Part shown: positions 44,719 to 55,256 of the stretch, one piece after another | Layout: each line of letters begins with the position of its first letter | Numbering within the stretch: the first letter of the stretch is position 1 | Assembly: GCA_965602855.1 (NCBI GenBank) | Contig: CBFCZV010000001.1 | Span: 62,001-126,000, forward strand | Length of the DNA: 64,000 bases | Direction of reading: 5' to 3' | Source: LH-M37 sp965602855 | Lineage (GTDB): Bacteria > Pseudomonadota > Gammaproteobacteria > SZUA-229 | The notes under the pieces: model-generated | The model's input: the letters and a program-made list of their open reading frames with translations, nothing else | Databases searched by the model: none | What the model was told of the DNA's origin: nothing | Program-made: the position numbers and the translations under genes

Positions 44719-45615
44719 ATGCACTCACGCCTGATCACCAATTTATTTTTGCTAATACTCGTCGTTGGTCTGGGTACATTTTTATTTATCAATGAAGAAG
44801 ATCAAAATATCATAAAAAAACTCAGCGCTATTTCTGCTGAGAGCATCGATCAAATCACCATTCATCACAAACAACGTGAAATAATTCTGAAAAAATCAGA
44901 CCAGCAATGGCAGATGATAAAACCTGTTGCAATTGCTGCTAATCAGTTCCGCATCAAAACATTGCTCAATTTACTCAGCACAGGCAGCCATGCTCAATAC
45001 CCTACGGGCAGTCTTGAACTTGAGAAATATGGCCTCGAACAGTCAGAAACATATGTCATATTCAATAACACTAAAATCAACTTTGGTATCATAAACCCAC
45101 TCAATAACTTGCGTTACGTAATACTTAACAGCCAGCTTCACTTAACCGACGATTATTATTTTCCTCTTGTAAGTTCACAAATTGGCACGCTAATCGCCCG
45201 TGAATTATTGCCAGCCGACACAAAGATCAAGAAACTTGTTCTACCTGAACATATTCTGACTCGTGATGAAAACAATCTCTGGACAAGCACCGATGAAATT
45301 TCCAGCGATGCCATTACAGAAGCTGTCTATCAATGGACACACAAGCAGGCATTTGCAGTACATGATTATATGGAACGTGAATCACTCGGTGAGATTCAGG
45401 TGTATATTGAAAGCAGCAAAGCCCCCATCACTTTCAATATCACCGATGTCGATCCCTGGCTGATAATCGCACGCCCTGAAGTCAAATTAGAATATCACTT
45501 TAATATTGAAGATTATGATACTTTGTTGAGACCGGGCGTATCTAAGCCGTCACTCCCAGAAGAATCACTTCAGGTATCACCCGATGAATTCATGAATGCT
45601 ATTCAGTCACAGTAG
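44719..45615 (+). CDS. DUF4340 domain protein
   Basis: 298 residues. An N-terminal membrane helix (about 4-22, LITNLFLLILVVGLGTFLF) precedes a periplasmic region with DUF4340 features (IDQITIHHKQREIILKKSDQQWQMIKPV, and YGLEQSE). DUF4340 proteins habitually accompany GldG-type ABC systems, as here. Function unknown. mutM begins 17 bp downstream and could be read through from this operon. Confidence 0.88.
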   Translation: MHSRLITNLFLLILVVGLGTFLFINEEDQNIIKKLSAISAESIDQITIHHKQREIILKKSDQQWQMIKPVAIAANQFRIKTLLNLLSTGSHAQYPTGSLELEKYGLEQSETYVIFNNTKINFGIINPLNNLRYVILNSQLHLTDDYYFPLVSSQIGTLIARELLPADTKIKKLVLPEHILTRDENNLWTSTDEISSDAITEAVYQWTHKQAFAVHDYMERESLGEIQVYIESSKAPITFNITDVDPWLIIARPEVKLEYHFNIEDYDTLLRPGVSKPSLPEESLQVSPDEFMNAIQSQ

Positions 45616-45632
45616 CGATATTTCAAAACCCT

Positions 45633-46451
45633 ATGCCTGAATTACCTGAAGTTGAAACCAGTCGTCGTGGTATAGAACCCCACATTCTCAACAAGAAAAT
45701 AAAAGATGTCATCATCAGACAGCATAAACTACGATGGCCAATTCCTAAATCACTACCTGCCAAAATAACTAGCCACAAACTTACCCAGGTGGATCGTCGT
45801 GGAAAATATTTACTACTCGACTTTGACCACGCCGGCACAGTCATTATTCATCTCGGCATGTCAGGCAGCTTAAGAATTTGCACACCCTCAACACCAGCAG
45901 AGAAGCACGACCACATAGATTTTATCTTCAGCAATAGAAAAGCATTGCGCCTGACCGACCCAAGAAAATTCGGCTGCGTGTTATGGACAAATCAACCCAT
46001 TGAGAAACACAAACTAATCAGCAAACTTGGTCCTGAACCACTAACGGATGAATTTAACGCTGATTATTTATACACACAATCACGCAAGCGTAATTGCTCA
46101 ATCAAAACATTCATTATGAACAGCCACATCGTGGTTGGTGTCGGCAATATCTACGCCAGTGAATCTTTATTTATGGCCGGCATCAATCCCATTCGTAAGG
46201 CAGGAAGCTTATCTAAACCCCGTTGTGAAAAACTGGTCATTGCCATTAAGAAAATACTCAATGCCGCCATTAAACAGGGCGGCACTACTTTGCGTGATTT
46301 TACACGCGAAGATGGTCAACCAGGTTATTTCGCACAAAAATTACAAGTTTATGGCCGTGCTGATCAAGCCTGCCCACTGTGTGGAAAAAAGATCAAACAA
46401 ATCAGCCAGCAAAATCGGTCAACTTTTTACTGCACTACCTGCCAAAAATAA
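45633..46451 (+). CDS. mutM: Formamidopyrimidine-DNA glycosylase
   Basis: 272 residues. The catalytic N-terminus PELPEVETSRRG (Pro2 and Glu3) is intact; the helix-two-turn-helix segment lies near residues 130-220, and the C-terminal zinc finger is CPLCGKKI...CTTC. It removes 8-oxoguanine and formamidopyrimidines. Its position directly after a DUF4340 gene suggests co-transcription without functional linkage. Confidence 0.97.
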   Translation: MPELPEVETSRRGIEPHILNKKIKDVIIRQHKLRWPIPKSLPAKITSHKLTQVDRRGKYLLLDFDHAGTVIIHLGMSGSLRICTPSTPAEKHDHIDFIFSNRKALRLTDPRKFGCVLWTNQPIEKHKLISKLGPEPLTDEFNADYLYTQSRKRNCSIKTFIMNSHIVVGVGNIYASESLFMAGINPIRKAGSLSKPRCEKLVIAIKKILNAAIKQGGTTLRDFTREDGQPGYFAQKLQVYGRADQACPLCGKKIKQISQQNRSTFYCTTCQK

Positions 46452-46478
46452 TTTTTTTCTCTGTTACTATTAAGAACA

Positions 46479-47999
46479 ATGAAAAAACCTAATTTCACAA
46501 CAAAAAACACTGGCTTCTGGTTGGGTATAGTTTTATTTTTACTTCTTCTATGGCTGCCAGTATTTCAAAGTACAGCGATACAAAACATGTCAGCCATTGC
46601 CGCGCTGATGATAATCTGGTGGATTACTGAAGCACTACCACTAGCAGCCACAGCCTTATTACCACTGGTTTTATTTCCACTATTAGGTATTACCTCAGGC
46701 AAAGAAGTTGCTTCTGTTTACATGAACTCCACCATCTTCCTGTTCATTGGTGGCTTTGTACTGGCGCTCTCAATGCAGCGCTGGGATTTACACACACGTA
46801 TCGCACTACGTATTATTAGCTGGTTCCAGGGCAGCGCTCGTTTAATGGTGCTTGGTTTTATGCTGACGGGCGCGGGTCTGTCAATGTGGATTTCTAATAC
46901 TGCAACCGCCACCATGCTATTACCCATTGGCCTTGCTGTTTATGCACGCACTTCAGATCAACTTGATAAAAATGATCGTCAGGCTTTGTTAACATCCCTG
47001 ATGCTCGGCATTGCCTATGCGTGCTCAATCGGCGGTGCTGGCACCCTGATTGGCACACCTCCCAATATGGCGATGCAACGGATTTTTGAAATCACCTTCC
47101 CGTCGGCACCAGAAATAACCTTTGCACAATGGTTGATATTTGCCTTACCTATTTCGGTCTGCATGTTGTTCACCACCTGGTACGTTGTTACTTCACGTTA
47201 TACAGGGAAACACTTCCCTTCATTGACCAATACGGGAGATGTGATTGAGGCAAAACGGAAACCAATGTCATTCGAAGAGAAAATGGTCGCCAGTGTTTTC
47301 ACAGCAACAGCTTTCTGCTGGATATTCAGGAACGACATTGTCATTGGTGATTTCAGCATTCCAGGCTGGTCACGCCTGCTTGAACACGCCAGCCTGATCA
47401 ACGACGGTACGGTTGCGATCGCATCTGCCCTGCTTCTGTTCGCTATTCCGACAAAAAACAAAGCACAATTTAAAAAAATCGCAGACGTCGATACCATCAG
47501 TGAACTACCCTGGAAAATTGTTTTATTATTTGGTGGCGGTTTTGCTCTGGCCAAAGGTTTTACTGCCAGCGGGCTATCAGAATTTATCGGTCAGCAGTTT
47601 ATTGGTTTGCAAGATGCTGATGTTTTTTCAATGATTGCCGCGCTCTCCGCCATGGTTGTGTTTCTTACTGAAGTCACCTCCAACACAGCTACTGCAGAAA
47701 TGTTATTGCCACTGGTCGCATCCATTGCCCAAGCGATTGAACTCAACCCCTTACTGTTAATGTTACCTGTGACCTTATCCGCCTCGATGGCATTTATGAT
47801 GCCAGTGGCGACACCACCCAACGCGATTGTTTTTGCATCGGGTCATTTAAAAATTGGTGATATGGTCAAAACCGGCATCATCATTAATCTGATAGCCATC
47901 AGCATGATCACACTGATAACTTACTTTTGGGGTATGCATGTTTTTTCTATTGATCCTGGAATTATTCCTGAATGGGCAAATAACTCAGCTAGAAACTAA
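46479..47999 (+). CDS. DASS/SLC13 family sodium:anion symporter
   Basis: 506 residues and about 12-14 membrane helices. The family signatures are FIGGFVLALSMQRWDLH, the first SNT motif in MWISNTATATMLLPIG and the second TSNTATAEMLLPL with SMAFMMPVATPPNAIV. Members carry di- or tricarboxylates or sulfate with Na+. The sequence alone does not distinguish between them. It has no catabolic neighbours. Confidence 0.92.
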   Translation: MKKPNFTTKNTGFWLGIVLFLLLLWLPVFQSTAIQNMSAIAALMIIWWITEALPLAATALLPLVLFPLLGITSGKEVASVYMNSTIFLFIGGFVLALSMQRWDLHTRIALRIISWFQGSARLMVLGFMLTGAGLSMWISNTATATMLLPIGLAVYARTSDQLDKNDRQALLTSLMLGIAYACSIGGAGTLIGTPPNMAMQRIFEITFPSAPEITFAQWLIFALPISVCMLFTTWYVVTSRYTGKHFPSLTNTGDVIEAKRKPMSFEEKMVASVFTATAFCWIFRNDIVIGDFSIPGWSRLLEHASLINDGTVAIASALLLFAIPTKNKAQFKKIADVDTISELPWKIVLLFGGGFALAKGFTASGLSEFIGQQFIGLQDADVFSMIAALSAMVVFLTEVTSNTATAEMLLPLVASIAQAIELNPLLLMLPVTLSASMAFMMPVATPPNAIVFASGHLKIGDMVKTGIIINLIAISMITLITYFWGMHVFSIDPGIIPEWANNSARN

Positions 48000-48179
48000 A
48001 CACCAGCGGCACTTTTCCATGGTGAAGTCCCTGCTTCCTTTGCAACTACCTGAGCACTTAGCATGAGCAAGCATATAAACTGGATTAATTTTAGCTTTGT
48101 AATCATTCTATTTCTTCAGCCACTTTTTAAAATTTTGTACTACAATTTGTAATGATTTTCGCATAAATTAAGCAGAACT

Positions 48180-48560
48180 ATGATACCCGAACGCAGACAA
48201 GTAAAGAGATACAGCATAGAACTGGACGTTGACCTTATTCTGGAAAATGGCACCATCCTGCCCGTAAAAACACTCAACCTGTGCCAGCATGGCCTACAGT
48301 TTAGATGTGATGGCCTGACCGTAAATGAAATTGAGCCAAGAGGCATACAAAGTCACCCTCTTGATCACCTAAAAATGAAGGTAGTTGCCAGACTACCTGT
48401 TGACGATAAAAACAAGAAATTCTATGCCTCGTGCAAAGTAATTACTGCACGGCGCCTGTCACAGGAAGAATATCTGCTCAGTCTTGAATTTTTCGATTAT
48501 GAAAAAAATAGCGAAAAAATCATGCGCGACTACATCAACAAACTGGATGAGCAGACCTAA
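48180..48560 (+). CDS. PilZ-like domain protein
   Basis: 126 residues. It opens with the c-di-GMP-binding RxxxR pattern (ERRQVKRYSI). The second motif, normally (D/N)xSxxG, reads NLCQHG, with Cys for Ser, so binding is plausible but not certain. The rest is the PilZ beta-barrel and a C-terminal helix. It could be an effector for the diguanylate cyclase at 8.7 kb. It overlaps the convergent gltD by 4 bp. The 180 bp upstream hold no other gene. Confidence 0.8.
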   Translation: MIPERRQVKRYSIELDVDLILENGTILPVKTLNLCQHGLQFRCDGLTVNEIEPRGIQSHPLDHLKMKVVARLPVDDKNKKFYASCKVITARRLSQEEYLLSLEFFDYEKNSEKIMRDYINKLDEQT

Positions 48561-50035
48561 GGTAAAGAACTACTCCCCATCAGGAAGCAATCGATTTCAC
48601 GAGCAGCTTCACGGCCTTCATTAATACCCCAGACCACAAGCGACTGACCACGGCGACAATCACCTGCAGTATAAACGCCTTCTACGCTGGTTTTATATTG
48701 ACCGTATTCTGCTTTGTAGTTTGAGCGTTCATCGTAATCAACACCAAGCGCATCGGTCACGTACTGCTCAGGACCGGTAAAGCCCATCGATAGCATCACC
48801 ATATCCGCTTCCCAGACTTTTTCAGAACCGGCTACTTCTTCCATATTCCAGCGACCGTCTTCAGACTTGTTCCATTTCACTTCGACAGTTTTAACACCGC
48901 TTACATTACCGTCATCATCGCCAACAAACTCCTTGGTCAGCACGCAGTAATCGCGAGGGTCACGACCAAAACGTTCTTTGCCTTCTTCGTGCCCATAATC
49001 AACACGATAGATCAGCGGCCACAGCGGCCATGGATTATCTTCGGCACGTTCTTCGGGTGGCTGTGGTAACAATTCAAAATTTTCAATTGAAGTACAACCG
49101 TGACGAATTGATGTACCAATACAATCAGTACCGGTATCACCGCCACCAATGACGATTACTTTTTTGTCTTCGGCGGAAATGTAATTACCATCTTCCAGAT
49201 TGGAATCGAGCAAGCTTTTTGTATTAACGGTTAAGAAATCCATCGCCAGATGAATGCCATTTAAATCACGACCCGGTACTTCCATATCACGTGCTTTGCT
49301 TGCACCAGTTGCAAGTAACACGGCATCGTTTTCTTTAACCAGATTATTAACATCGATGGCATTGTCGCCTTCACCACCAACATTCGCATTGGTGACAAAT
49401 TCGATACCTTCAGCGTGCAATAAATCTACGCGACGTTGAATCACATCTTTGCCCAGTTTCATATTAGGAATGCCGTACATCAGCAAACCTCCAATGCGAT
49501 CTGCGCGTTCGTAAACGGTTACCGAATGCCCTGCTTTATTTAATTGTGCAGCCGCCGCCAATCCTGCTGGCCCAGAACCAATAACTGCCACTTTTTTACC
49601 GGTGCGAGTTTCAGGCACTTGCGCTGTAATCCAGCCTTCTTCAAAGCCACGATCAACAATCGCATGTTCAATATTTTTAATCGTCACCGCGGGGTTATTC
49701 ATACCCAGCACGCAGGAACCTTCACAGGGAGCAGGACAAACACGACCGGTGAACTCAGGAAAGTTATTAGTTTTATGTAAACGATTTAACGCTTTCTGCC
49801 AGTCGCCGGTATAAACCAGATGATTCCACTCTGGAATTAGATTGCTAACCGGGCAACCCGTACCCGACTGACAAAACGGTACGCCACAATCCATGCAACG
49901 AGCACCCTGAGTCTGTAGATGCGCTTCGTCGTGTGACTCGGTAAAAATTTCACCGTAATCAGCCAGCCTCACCGTGACATCACGATAAGGTTCAGTTTTA
50001 CGTTCAAATTCTTTAAAACCAGTATGCTTGCCCAT
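48557..50035 (-). CDS. gltD: Glutamate synthase small subunit
   Basis: 492 residues. The N-terminal Fe-S domain has CMDCGVPFCQSGTGCPVSN and CPAPCEGSC (two [4Fe-4S] clusters). The FAD site is VIGSGPAGLAAAAQL and the NADPH site VIGGGDTGTDC. It feeds electrons from NADPH to the large subunit. It lies 48 bp after gltB on the same strand, in the order gltB-gltD. Confidence 0.97.
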   Translation of the reverse strand: MGKHTGFKEFERKTEPYRDVTVRLADYGEIFTESHDEAHLQTQGARCMDCGVPFCQSGTGCPVSNLIPEWNHLVYTGDWQKALNRLHKTNNFPEFTGRVCPAPCEGSCVLGMNNPAVTIKNIEHAIVDRGFEEGWITAQVPETRTGKKVAVIGSGPAGLAAAAQLNKAGHSVTVYERADRIGGLLMYGIPNMKLGKDVIQRRVDLLHAEGIEFVTNANVGGEGDNAIDVNNLVKENDAVLLATGASKARDMEVPGRDLNGIHLAMDFLTVNTKSLLDSNLEDGNYISAEDKKVIVIGGGDTGTDCIGTSIRHGCTSIENFELLPQPPEERAEDNPWPLWPLIYRVDYGHEEGKERFGRDPRDYCVLTKEFVGDDDGNVSGVKTVEVKWNKSEDGRWNMEEVAGSEKVWEADMVMLSMGFTGPEQYVTDALGVDYDERSNYKAEYGQYKTSVEGVYTAGDCRRGQSLVVWGINEGREAAREIDCFLMGSSSLP

Positions 50036-50083
50036 TACGTCTCTCTAAATTTTTGTTTTTTTCTGCTAACTAACGACGATTAA

Positions 50084-53000
50084 TTACGCCGCCGCATCCT
50101 GTGCTTTCAATTCCGCCAGCACACGTTTGTAATCGGTTGGCATCACTTTGACAAACTGCCCGAGTGATTTATCCCAGTTTTCCAGTACGCCACGTGCCAC
50201 TGTTGAACCGGTATATCTCAGATGGTTTTCGATCAAAGCTTTAAGCTCTTCAATATCTTCATCAGCTTCAACCTCTTCCATCTCAACCATGCCGGGATTA
50301 CACTGGCTGGCAAACTTTCCATTGCGATCCCAGATATAAGCCACACCACCACTCATGCCCGCGGCAAAGTTACGACCGGTTTCACCGAGCACGACAACAC
50401 GACCACCGGTCATATATTCACAACCGTGATCGCCGACGCCTTCAACTACAGTAGTCGCACCACTGTTACGAACGCAGAAACGCTCGGCAGCAATACCACG
50501 GAAATAAGCCTCGCCACTGGTTGCACCGTAAAGCACAACGTTACCGGCGATGATATTTTCTTCGGCTATAAAACTGCTGTTAGCTGGTGGATAAACAATT
50601 ATGCGCCCACCCGATAAACCTTTACCGACGTAATCATTGGCATCACCTTCGAGCTCGATGGTGACACCTTCATACAACCAGGCACCCAAACTCTGACCGG
50701 CTGAACCATTCAATTTAATGTGAACAGTGTCATCAGGCAGCGGCTCACCCTTGCGGGATTTCGCTAACTCGTGTGACAACATGGTACCGACAACGCGGTT
50801 AATGTTGACAACGGGCAATAACATTTCAACCTTTTCACCATTTTGAATCGCAGGCTGCGCCAGCTCGATAATCTGATTATCCAGCGCCTTGTCAAGACCA
50901 TGATCCTGTTTCATGGTGCAATACACTTCTACTGCATCGTGCGGTTTAACCGCAGGCGCTAAAATCATGGAAAGATCGATACCTTTCATCTTCCAGTGAT
51001 CAACCGCAATATCCGTTTGCAGCGCATCAACACGACCGATCATATCGTTGACGGTTTTAAAGCCAAGCTCGGCCATAATTTCGCGCATTTCTTCGGCGAC
51101 CATGAACAGGTAGTTCACTACGTGTTCTGGCTTACCTGTAAATTTCTTACGCAGTTCTTTATCCTGCGTGGCGATTCCTACGGGGCAGGTATTGAGATGA
51201 CATTTACGCATCATCATACAACCCAGAGTAATCAGCGGTGCGGTGGCAAAACCATATTCTTCTGCACCCAGCAACGCAGCCATAGCAACATCGCGGCCCG
51301 TTTTTAACTGACCATCAGTTTGCACAACAACGCGTGAACGCAAATCGTTCATCACCAAAGTCTGGTGCGTTTCAGCCAGACCTAATTCCCAGGGCAGGCC
51401 TGCATGTTTCACTGACGTTAAAGGTGACGCACCAGTACCACCATCGTGACCGGCGATAACGATGTGGTCAGAGAAAGCTTTGGCGACACCGGAAGCAATC
51501 GTACCAACACCAATTTCAGCCACCAGTTTTACACTGATGCGCGCTGATGGATTTGAGTTTTTCAAATCGTGAATCAACTGCGACAAATCTTCAATCGAAT
51601 AAATATCGTGATGCGGCGGTGGACTAATCAAACCCACGCCCGGTGTCGAGTGACGCAACATGGCGATATGATCATCCACCTTGGCACCTGGTAGCTCACC
51701 ACCCTCACCAGGTTTAGCACCCTGCGCGACTTTAATCTGTAATTCGTCGGCGTTAGTGAGATACCAGTTGGTCACACCAAAACGACCGGAAGCGATCTGT
51801 TTAATCGCTGAACGTTTCGAATCACCATTTTCCATCGGTGTGAAACGCTCGGCGTCTTCACCACCTTCACCGGTGTTAGATTTACCACCGAGACGATTCA
51901 TGGCAATCGCCATGGCCTCGTGACTCTCTGCAGAAATCGAACCAAAACTCATCGCGCCAGTAGCAAAACGTTTAACAATTTCTTTTACAGATTCCACCTC
52001 ATCGATAGAAATTGAACCGCCGTTAACGTTTTTATTGAACGTCAACAAACCACGCAAGGTTGATTTACGCGTGGCTTCTTCATTCGAGAATTTTGCAAAT
52101 TTAGTGTAAGCGTCTTTATCATTAGTACGTGCAGCCAGCTGGATATTGGCAATCGTATCCGGATTCCACATATGCGTTTCACCACCGGAACGCCAGTGGT
52201 AATCACCGGGATTCGGCAGCACGGGAATAGTAACGACTTCACGACTGGGGTAACCAATTTCGTGACGACGTAAAGACTCTTCAGCCAGCACATCAAAGCC
52301 AACACCTTTAATGCGACTCGCGGTACCCTTGAAACAACGTGCAACTACTTCTTCACCCAAACCAACGGCTTCAAAAATTTGCGCACCTTTATACGACTGC
52401 AAAGTTGAAATACCCATCTTCGCCATCACCTTGAGCATACCCTTGGCCACGCCCTTGCGGTAATCGGCAACGATGGATTCATCATTCGGATATTCTTTTT
52501 CTTCCAGTAAACCATCACGCTGAGACTGGAACAAAGCTTCAAATGCAAGATAAGGATTAATCGCATCGGCACCGTAGCCAAACAACAAGCAATGATGATG
52601 CACTTCACGCGCTTCACCCGTTTCCAAAACAATACCAATGCGAGTGCGTTGCTGATTCTGAACCAGATGATGATGCACGACACTGCTCGCCAGCAAAGTA
52701 CTAACGGGTACGCGCTCAGGGCCGACATTGCGATCAGATAAAATAATTAAACTGTAACTATCTTCAATCGCCTGCGATGCCTGCGCACAAATGGAATCCA
52801 GACATTTTTCCAGGCCAGCCGCACCTTCAGATTGATCGTAAGTAATATCAATCGTCATGGTGCGCCAGCCACGGTGATTCATGTGTTTCAGCGCCGCCAG
52901 TTCTTCGTTGGTCAGAATCGGGTGCGGCACACGCAAACGATGCGCGTTCTTTTCGGTGGTTTCCAGCAGATTGGCTTCTGGGCCGATGTAACATTCCAGC

Positions 53001-54658
53001 GACATCACCACTTCTTCACGAATCGAATCAATCGGCGGATTGGTCACCTGCGCGAACAACTGTTTGAAATAATCGTAGATCATGCGCGGGCGGTCTGACA
53101 GACAGGCCAGCGCCGTATCATTACCCATGGAACCGACCGGGTCTCTTAATTCACGCACCAGCGGCAACAGCATAAACTGCATGGTTTCGGTGGTATAACC
53201 AAAAGCCTGCATGCGCGGTAATAATGTATCGGGGTAAAAACCGTGCGGCTCTTCATTCGGCGATAGTTCAGCTAATCTAATTTCCTGCTTATCCAGCCAC
53301 TCGCCATAAGGGCGCTGCGAAGCAAAATCGGCTTTCAATTCTCCGTCGGGAATCAAACAGCCTTTTTCAAAATCGATCAGGAACATTTTGCCCGGCTGCA
53401 AGCGGCCTTTGAACTTCACATTGCTGGGCTCAATTTCCACCACACCAACTTCGGATGCCATGATTACGCGATCATCGTGAGTCAGATAATAACGACTGGG
53501 GCGCAGACCATTACGGTCGAGGGTCGCACCAATATAGTGGCCATCGGTAAAGGCGATTGAAGCCGGGCCATCCCAGGGTTCCATCAGGGCGGAATTGTAA
53601 CGATAGAAAGCTTTCTTCTCTTCGTCCATATTGGTATCCGACTGCCAGGCTTCCGGCACCATCATCATCACCGCTTCCTGCAAAGTACGGCCAGACATCA
53701 ACAAAAATTCGAGTACGTTATCGAAGTTACCGGAATCAGAACAATCGTTTTCCGCAATCGGGAACAGCTTGTCGATATCATCACCGAACAGCTCACTGCT
53801 GACCATGCCCTGACGCGCCGTCATCCAGCTGCGGTTACCCAGCAGGGTATTAATCTCACCGTTGTGACTCATGAAACGATTCGGCTGAGCACGATCCCAC
53901 GATGGGAAAGTGTTGGTACTGAAACGTGAATGCACCATCGCCAGATGCGTTTTGTAATCTTCATCGACTAGGTCAGGGAAAAACGCCTTCACCTGTAGCG
54001 CGTTCAACATGCCCTTGTAAATAATAATGCGCGGTGATAATGAGCAAATATAAAACAGCGTACGCTGGCTCAGAGCCTCGTCGGTGCGCAGCAAATTGGT
54101 GCTGCGTTTACGAATAAGATAAAGCTGACGCTCAAAATCACTATCAGCCAGACCTTCAGCCGCGCCAATAAACAACTGTTCCATGTGTGGCTGCGAATTA
54201 CGCGCCGTCGGACCAACGTCCGCACCATCGGTATCCACCGGCAGCTCGCGCCAGCCGATCAAACGCTGACCCTGCTCTTCAATTATTTTTTCAATATTCT
54301 GCTTACAATGCGCACGCTGTTTTTCATCCTGAGGGAAAAACACATTACCCGCCGCATATCGACCCGGCGCTGGTAGCACCTCACCCAGATCTTCGCGCGC
54401 AACCTTAATCATGAACTCAAGCGGCATACCAGTAAGAATACCCGCGCCATCACCCGTATTGGCCTCACAACCACAACCACCACGATGCTCCATGCGTTGC
54501 AGCATATGGTCGGCATCCAGAACGATCTGATGGCTAGGCTCACCCTTGATATGGGCAACAAAACCCACACCACAGCTGTCTTTTTCGAACGCAGGGTCAT
54601 ACAAACCCTGTTTTTCAGGCAGGCCTAATTTGATTTGTTCTTCTAATGTAGAGCTCAT
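50084..54658 (-). CDS. gltB: Glutamate synthase large subunit
   Basis: 1524 residues. The first 28 are a propeptide removed to expose Cys29 (in DSCGVGFVAH), the glutaminase nucleophile. The central and FMN domains follow, with GEGGELPGAKVD and the [3Fe-4S] motif C-x5-C-x4-C in GCMMMRKCHLNTCP. The C-terminal GXGXG beta-helix domain ends the protein. It makes glutamate from glutamine and 2-oxoglutarate. The ribosome-binding site is weak. The noncoding region upstream is unusually long. Confidence 0.97.
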   Translation of the reverse strand: MSSTLEEQIKLGLPEKQGLYDPAFEKDSCGVGFVAHIKGEPSHQIVLDADHMLQRMEHRGGCGCEANTGDGAGILTGMPLEFMIKVAREDLGEVLPAPGRYAAGNVFFPQDEKQRAHCKQNIEKIIEEQGQRLIGWRELPVDTDGADVGPTARNSQPHMEQLFIGAAEGLADSDFERQLYLIRKRSTNLLRTDEALSQRTLFYICSLSPRIIIYKGMLNALQVKAFFPDLVDEDYKTHLAMVHSRFSTNTFPSWDRAQPNRFMSHNGEINTLLGNRSWMTARQGMVSSELFGDDIDKLFPIAENDCSDSGNFDNVLEFLLMSGRTLQEAVMMMVPEAWQSDTNMDEEKKAFYRYNSALMEPWDGPASIAFTDGHYIGATLDRNGLRPSRYYLTHDDRVIMASEVGVVEIEPSNVKFKGRLQPGKMFLIDFEKGCLIPDGELKADFASQRPYGEWLDKQEIRLAELSPNEEPHGFYPDTLLPRMQAFGYTTETMQFMLLPLVRELRDPVGSMGNDTALACLSDRPRMIYDYFKQLFAQVTNPPIDSIREEVVMSLECYIGPEANLLETTEKNAHRLRVPHPILTNEELAALKHMNHRGWRTMTIDITYDQSEGAAGLEKCLDSICAQASQAIEDSYSLIILSDRNVGPERVPVSTLLASSVVHHHLVQNQQRTRIGIVLETGEAREVHHHCLLFGYGADAINPYLAFEALFQSQRDGLLEEKEYPNDESIVADYRKGVAKGMLKVMAKMGISTLQSYKGAQIFEAVGLGEEVVARCFKGTASRIKGVGFDVLAEESLRRHEIGYPSREVVTIPVLPNPGDYHWRSGGETHMWNPDTIANIQLAARTNDKDAYTKFAKFSNEEATRKSTLRGLLTFNKNVNGGSISIDEVESVKEIVKRFATGAMSFGSISAESHEAMAIAMNRLGGKSNTGEGGEDAERFTPMENGDSKRSAIKQIASGRFGVTNWYLTNADELQIKVAQGAKPGEGGELPGAKVDDHIAMLRHSTPGVGLISPPPHHDIYSIEDLSQLIHDLKNSNPSARISVKLVAEIGVGTIASGVAKAFSDHIVIAGHDGGTGASPLTSVKHAGLPWELGLAETHQTLVMNDLRSRVVVQTDGQLKTGRDVAMAALLGAEEYGFATAPLITLGCMMMRKCHLNTCPVGIATQDKELRKKFTGKPEHVVNYLFMVAEEMREIMAELGFKTVNDMIGRVDALQTDIAVDHWKMKGIDLSMILAPAVKPHDAVEVYCTMKQDHGLDKALDNQIIELAQPAIQNGEKVEMLLPVVNINRVVGTMLSHELAKSRKGEPLPDDTVHIKLNGSAGQSLGAWLYEGVTIELEGDANDYVGKGLSGGRIIVYPPANSSFIAEENIIAGNVVLYGATSGEAYFRGIAAERFCVRNSGATTVVEGVGDHGCEYMTGGRVVVLGETGRNFAAGMSGGVAYIWDRNGKFASQCNPGMVEMEEVEADEDIEELKALIENHLRYTGSTVARGVLENWDKSLGQFVKVMPTDYKRVLAELKAQDAAA

Positions 54659-54998
54659 ATTTAATCCAGAAAGACCCGTACAACCCTTATAAACAGGCTG
54701 TTTCAGGCTTTTTTAATACTGAAACCGACAACCGGTGCATTGTTGATCCGATACCTGCATAAATTGCAGGCAAGGCCGCGTATTTTAGCTAAATATGGGG
54801 GTAAAGCAAAGAAGGTGTTGGGGGAAATTGTGGGTAGGGTGAAAGCAAAATACATTCACCGCAAGGGGCAATAATTCATCCTTGCTATTGATGCGGTAAT
54901 GACGTAAAAAAGATCTTCATATCAGAGATAGCACAGGGTTATTTGGTAGGGTGCGGAGTTGGGAAGTTTAAATACCAGAGTTGGAGCTCTGGGCGTTC

Positions 54999-55024
54999 TG
55001 GGGACACGAGTTTTGGGGACACGA
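54999..55024. repeat. Tandem 11-bp direct repeat TGGGGACACGA
   Basis: Two exact copies at 54999-55009 and 55014-55024, period 15, followed by CACTTA. From memory, GGGGACACGACACTT-like strings are frequent near REP-associated transposase genes in Gammaproteobacteria; no transposase is present here. Confidence 0.6.
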
Positions 55025-55057
55025 CACTTAACTATGCGACAATTCCAGCACGGTAAG

Positions 55058-55092
55058 TACGATTAGCCCAGCGTGATCGTACGCATGAATAC
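55058..55092. repeat. 35-bp palindromic repeat, copy 1
   Basis: Matches 56372-56406 at 33 of 35 positions. Its core is a stem of GTACGATTA and TGATCGTAC around an 8-base loop GCCCAGCG, with one mismatched (G-T compatible) pair, followed by GCATGAATAC. It resembles a REP-type element and lies upstream of the three-gene MerR-type operon. Confidence 0.85.
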
Positions 55093-55256
55093 CGTTAAAG
55101 ATCTCCCTCCCTAAATCAAATCAAATTTAACTTTTCTTTCCCATAAAAAAATCCGTGAGAAGCAACTTCCAAAAAGAAAGCACAACTCCCCACGGCAAGT
55201 TCACTCAAAGGAGACGAGTTATACATAATAATAACTATCAAGATCAATTTTTAAAA

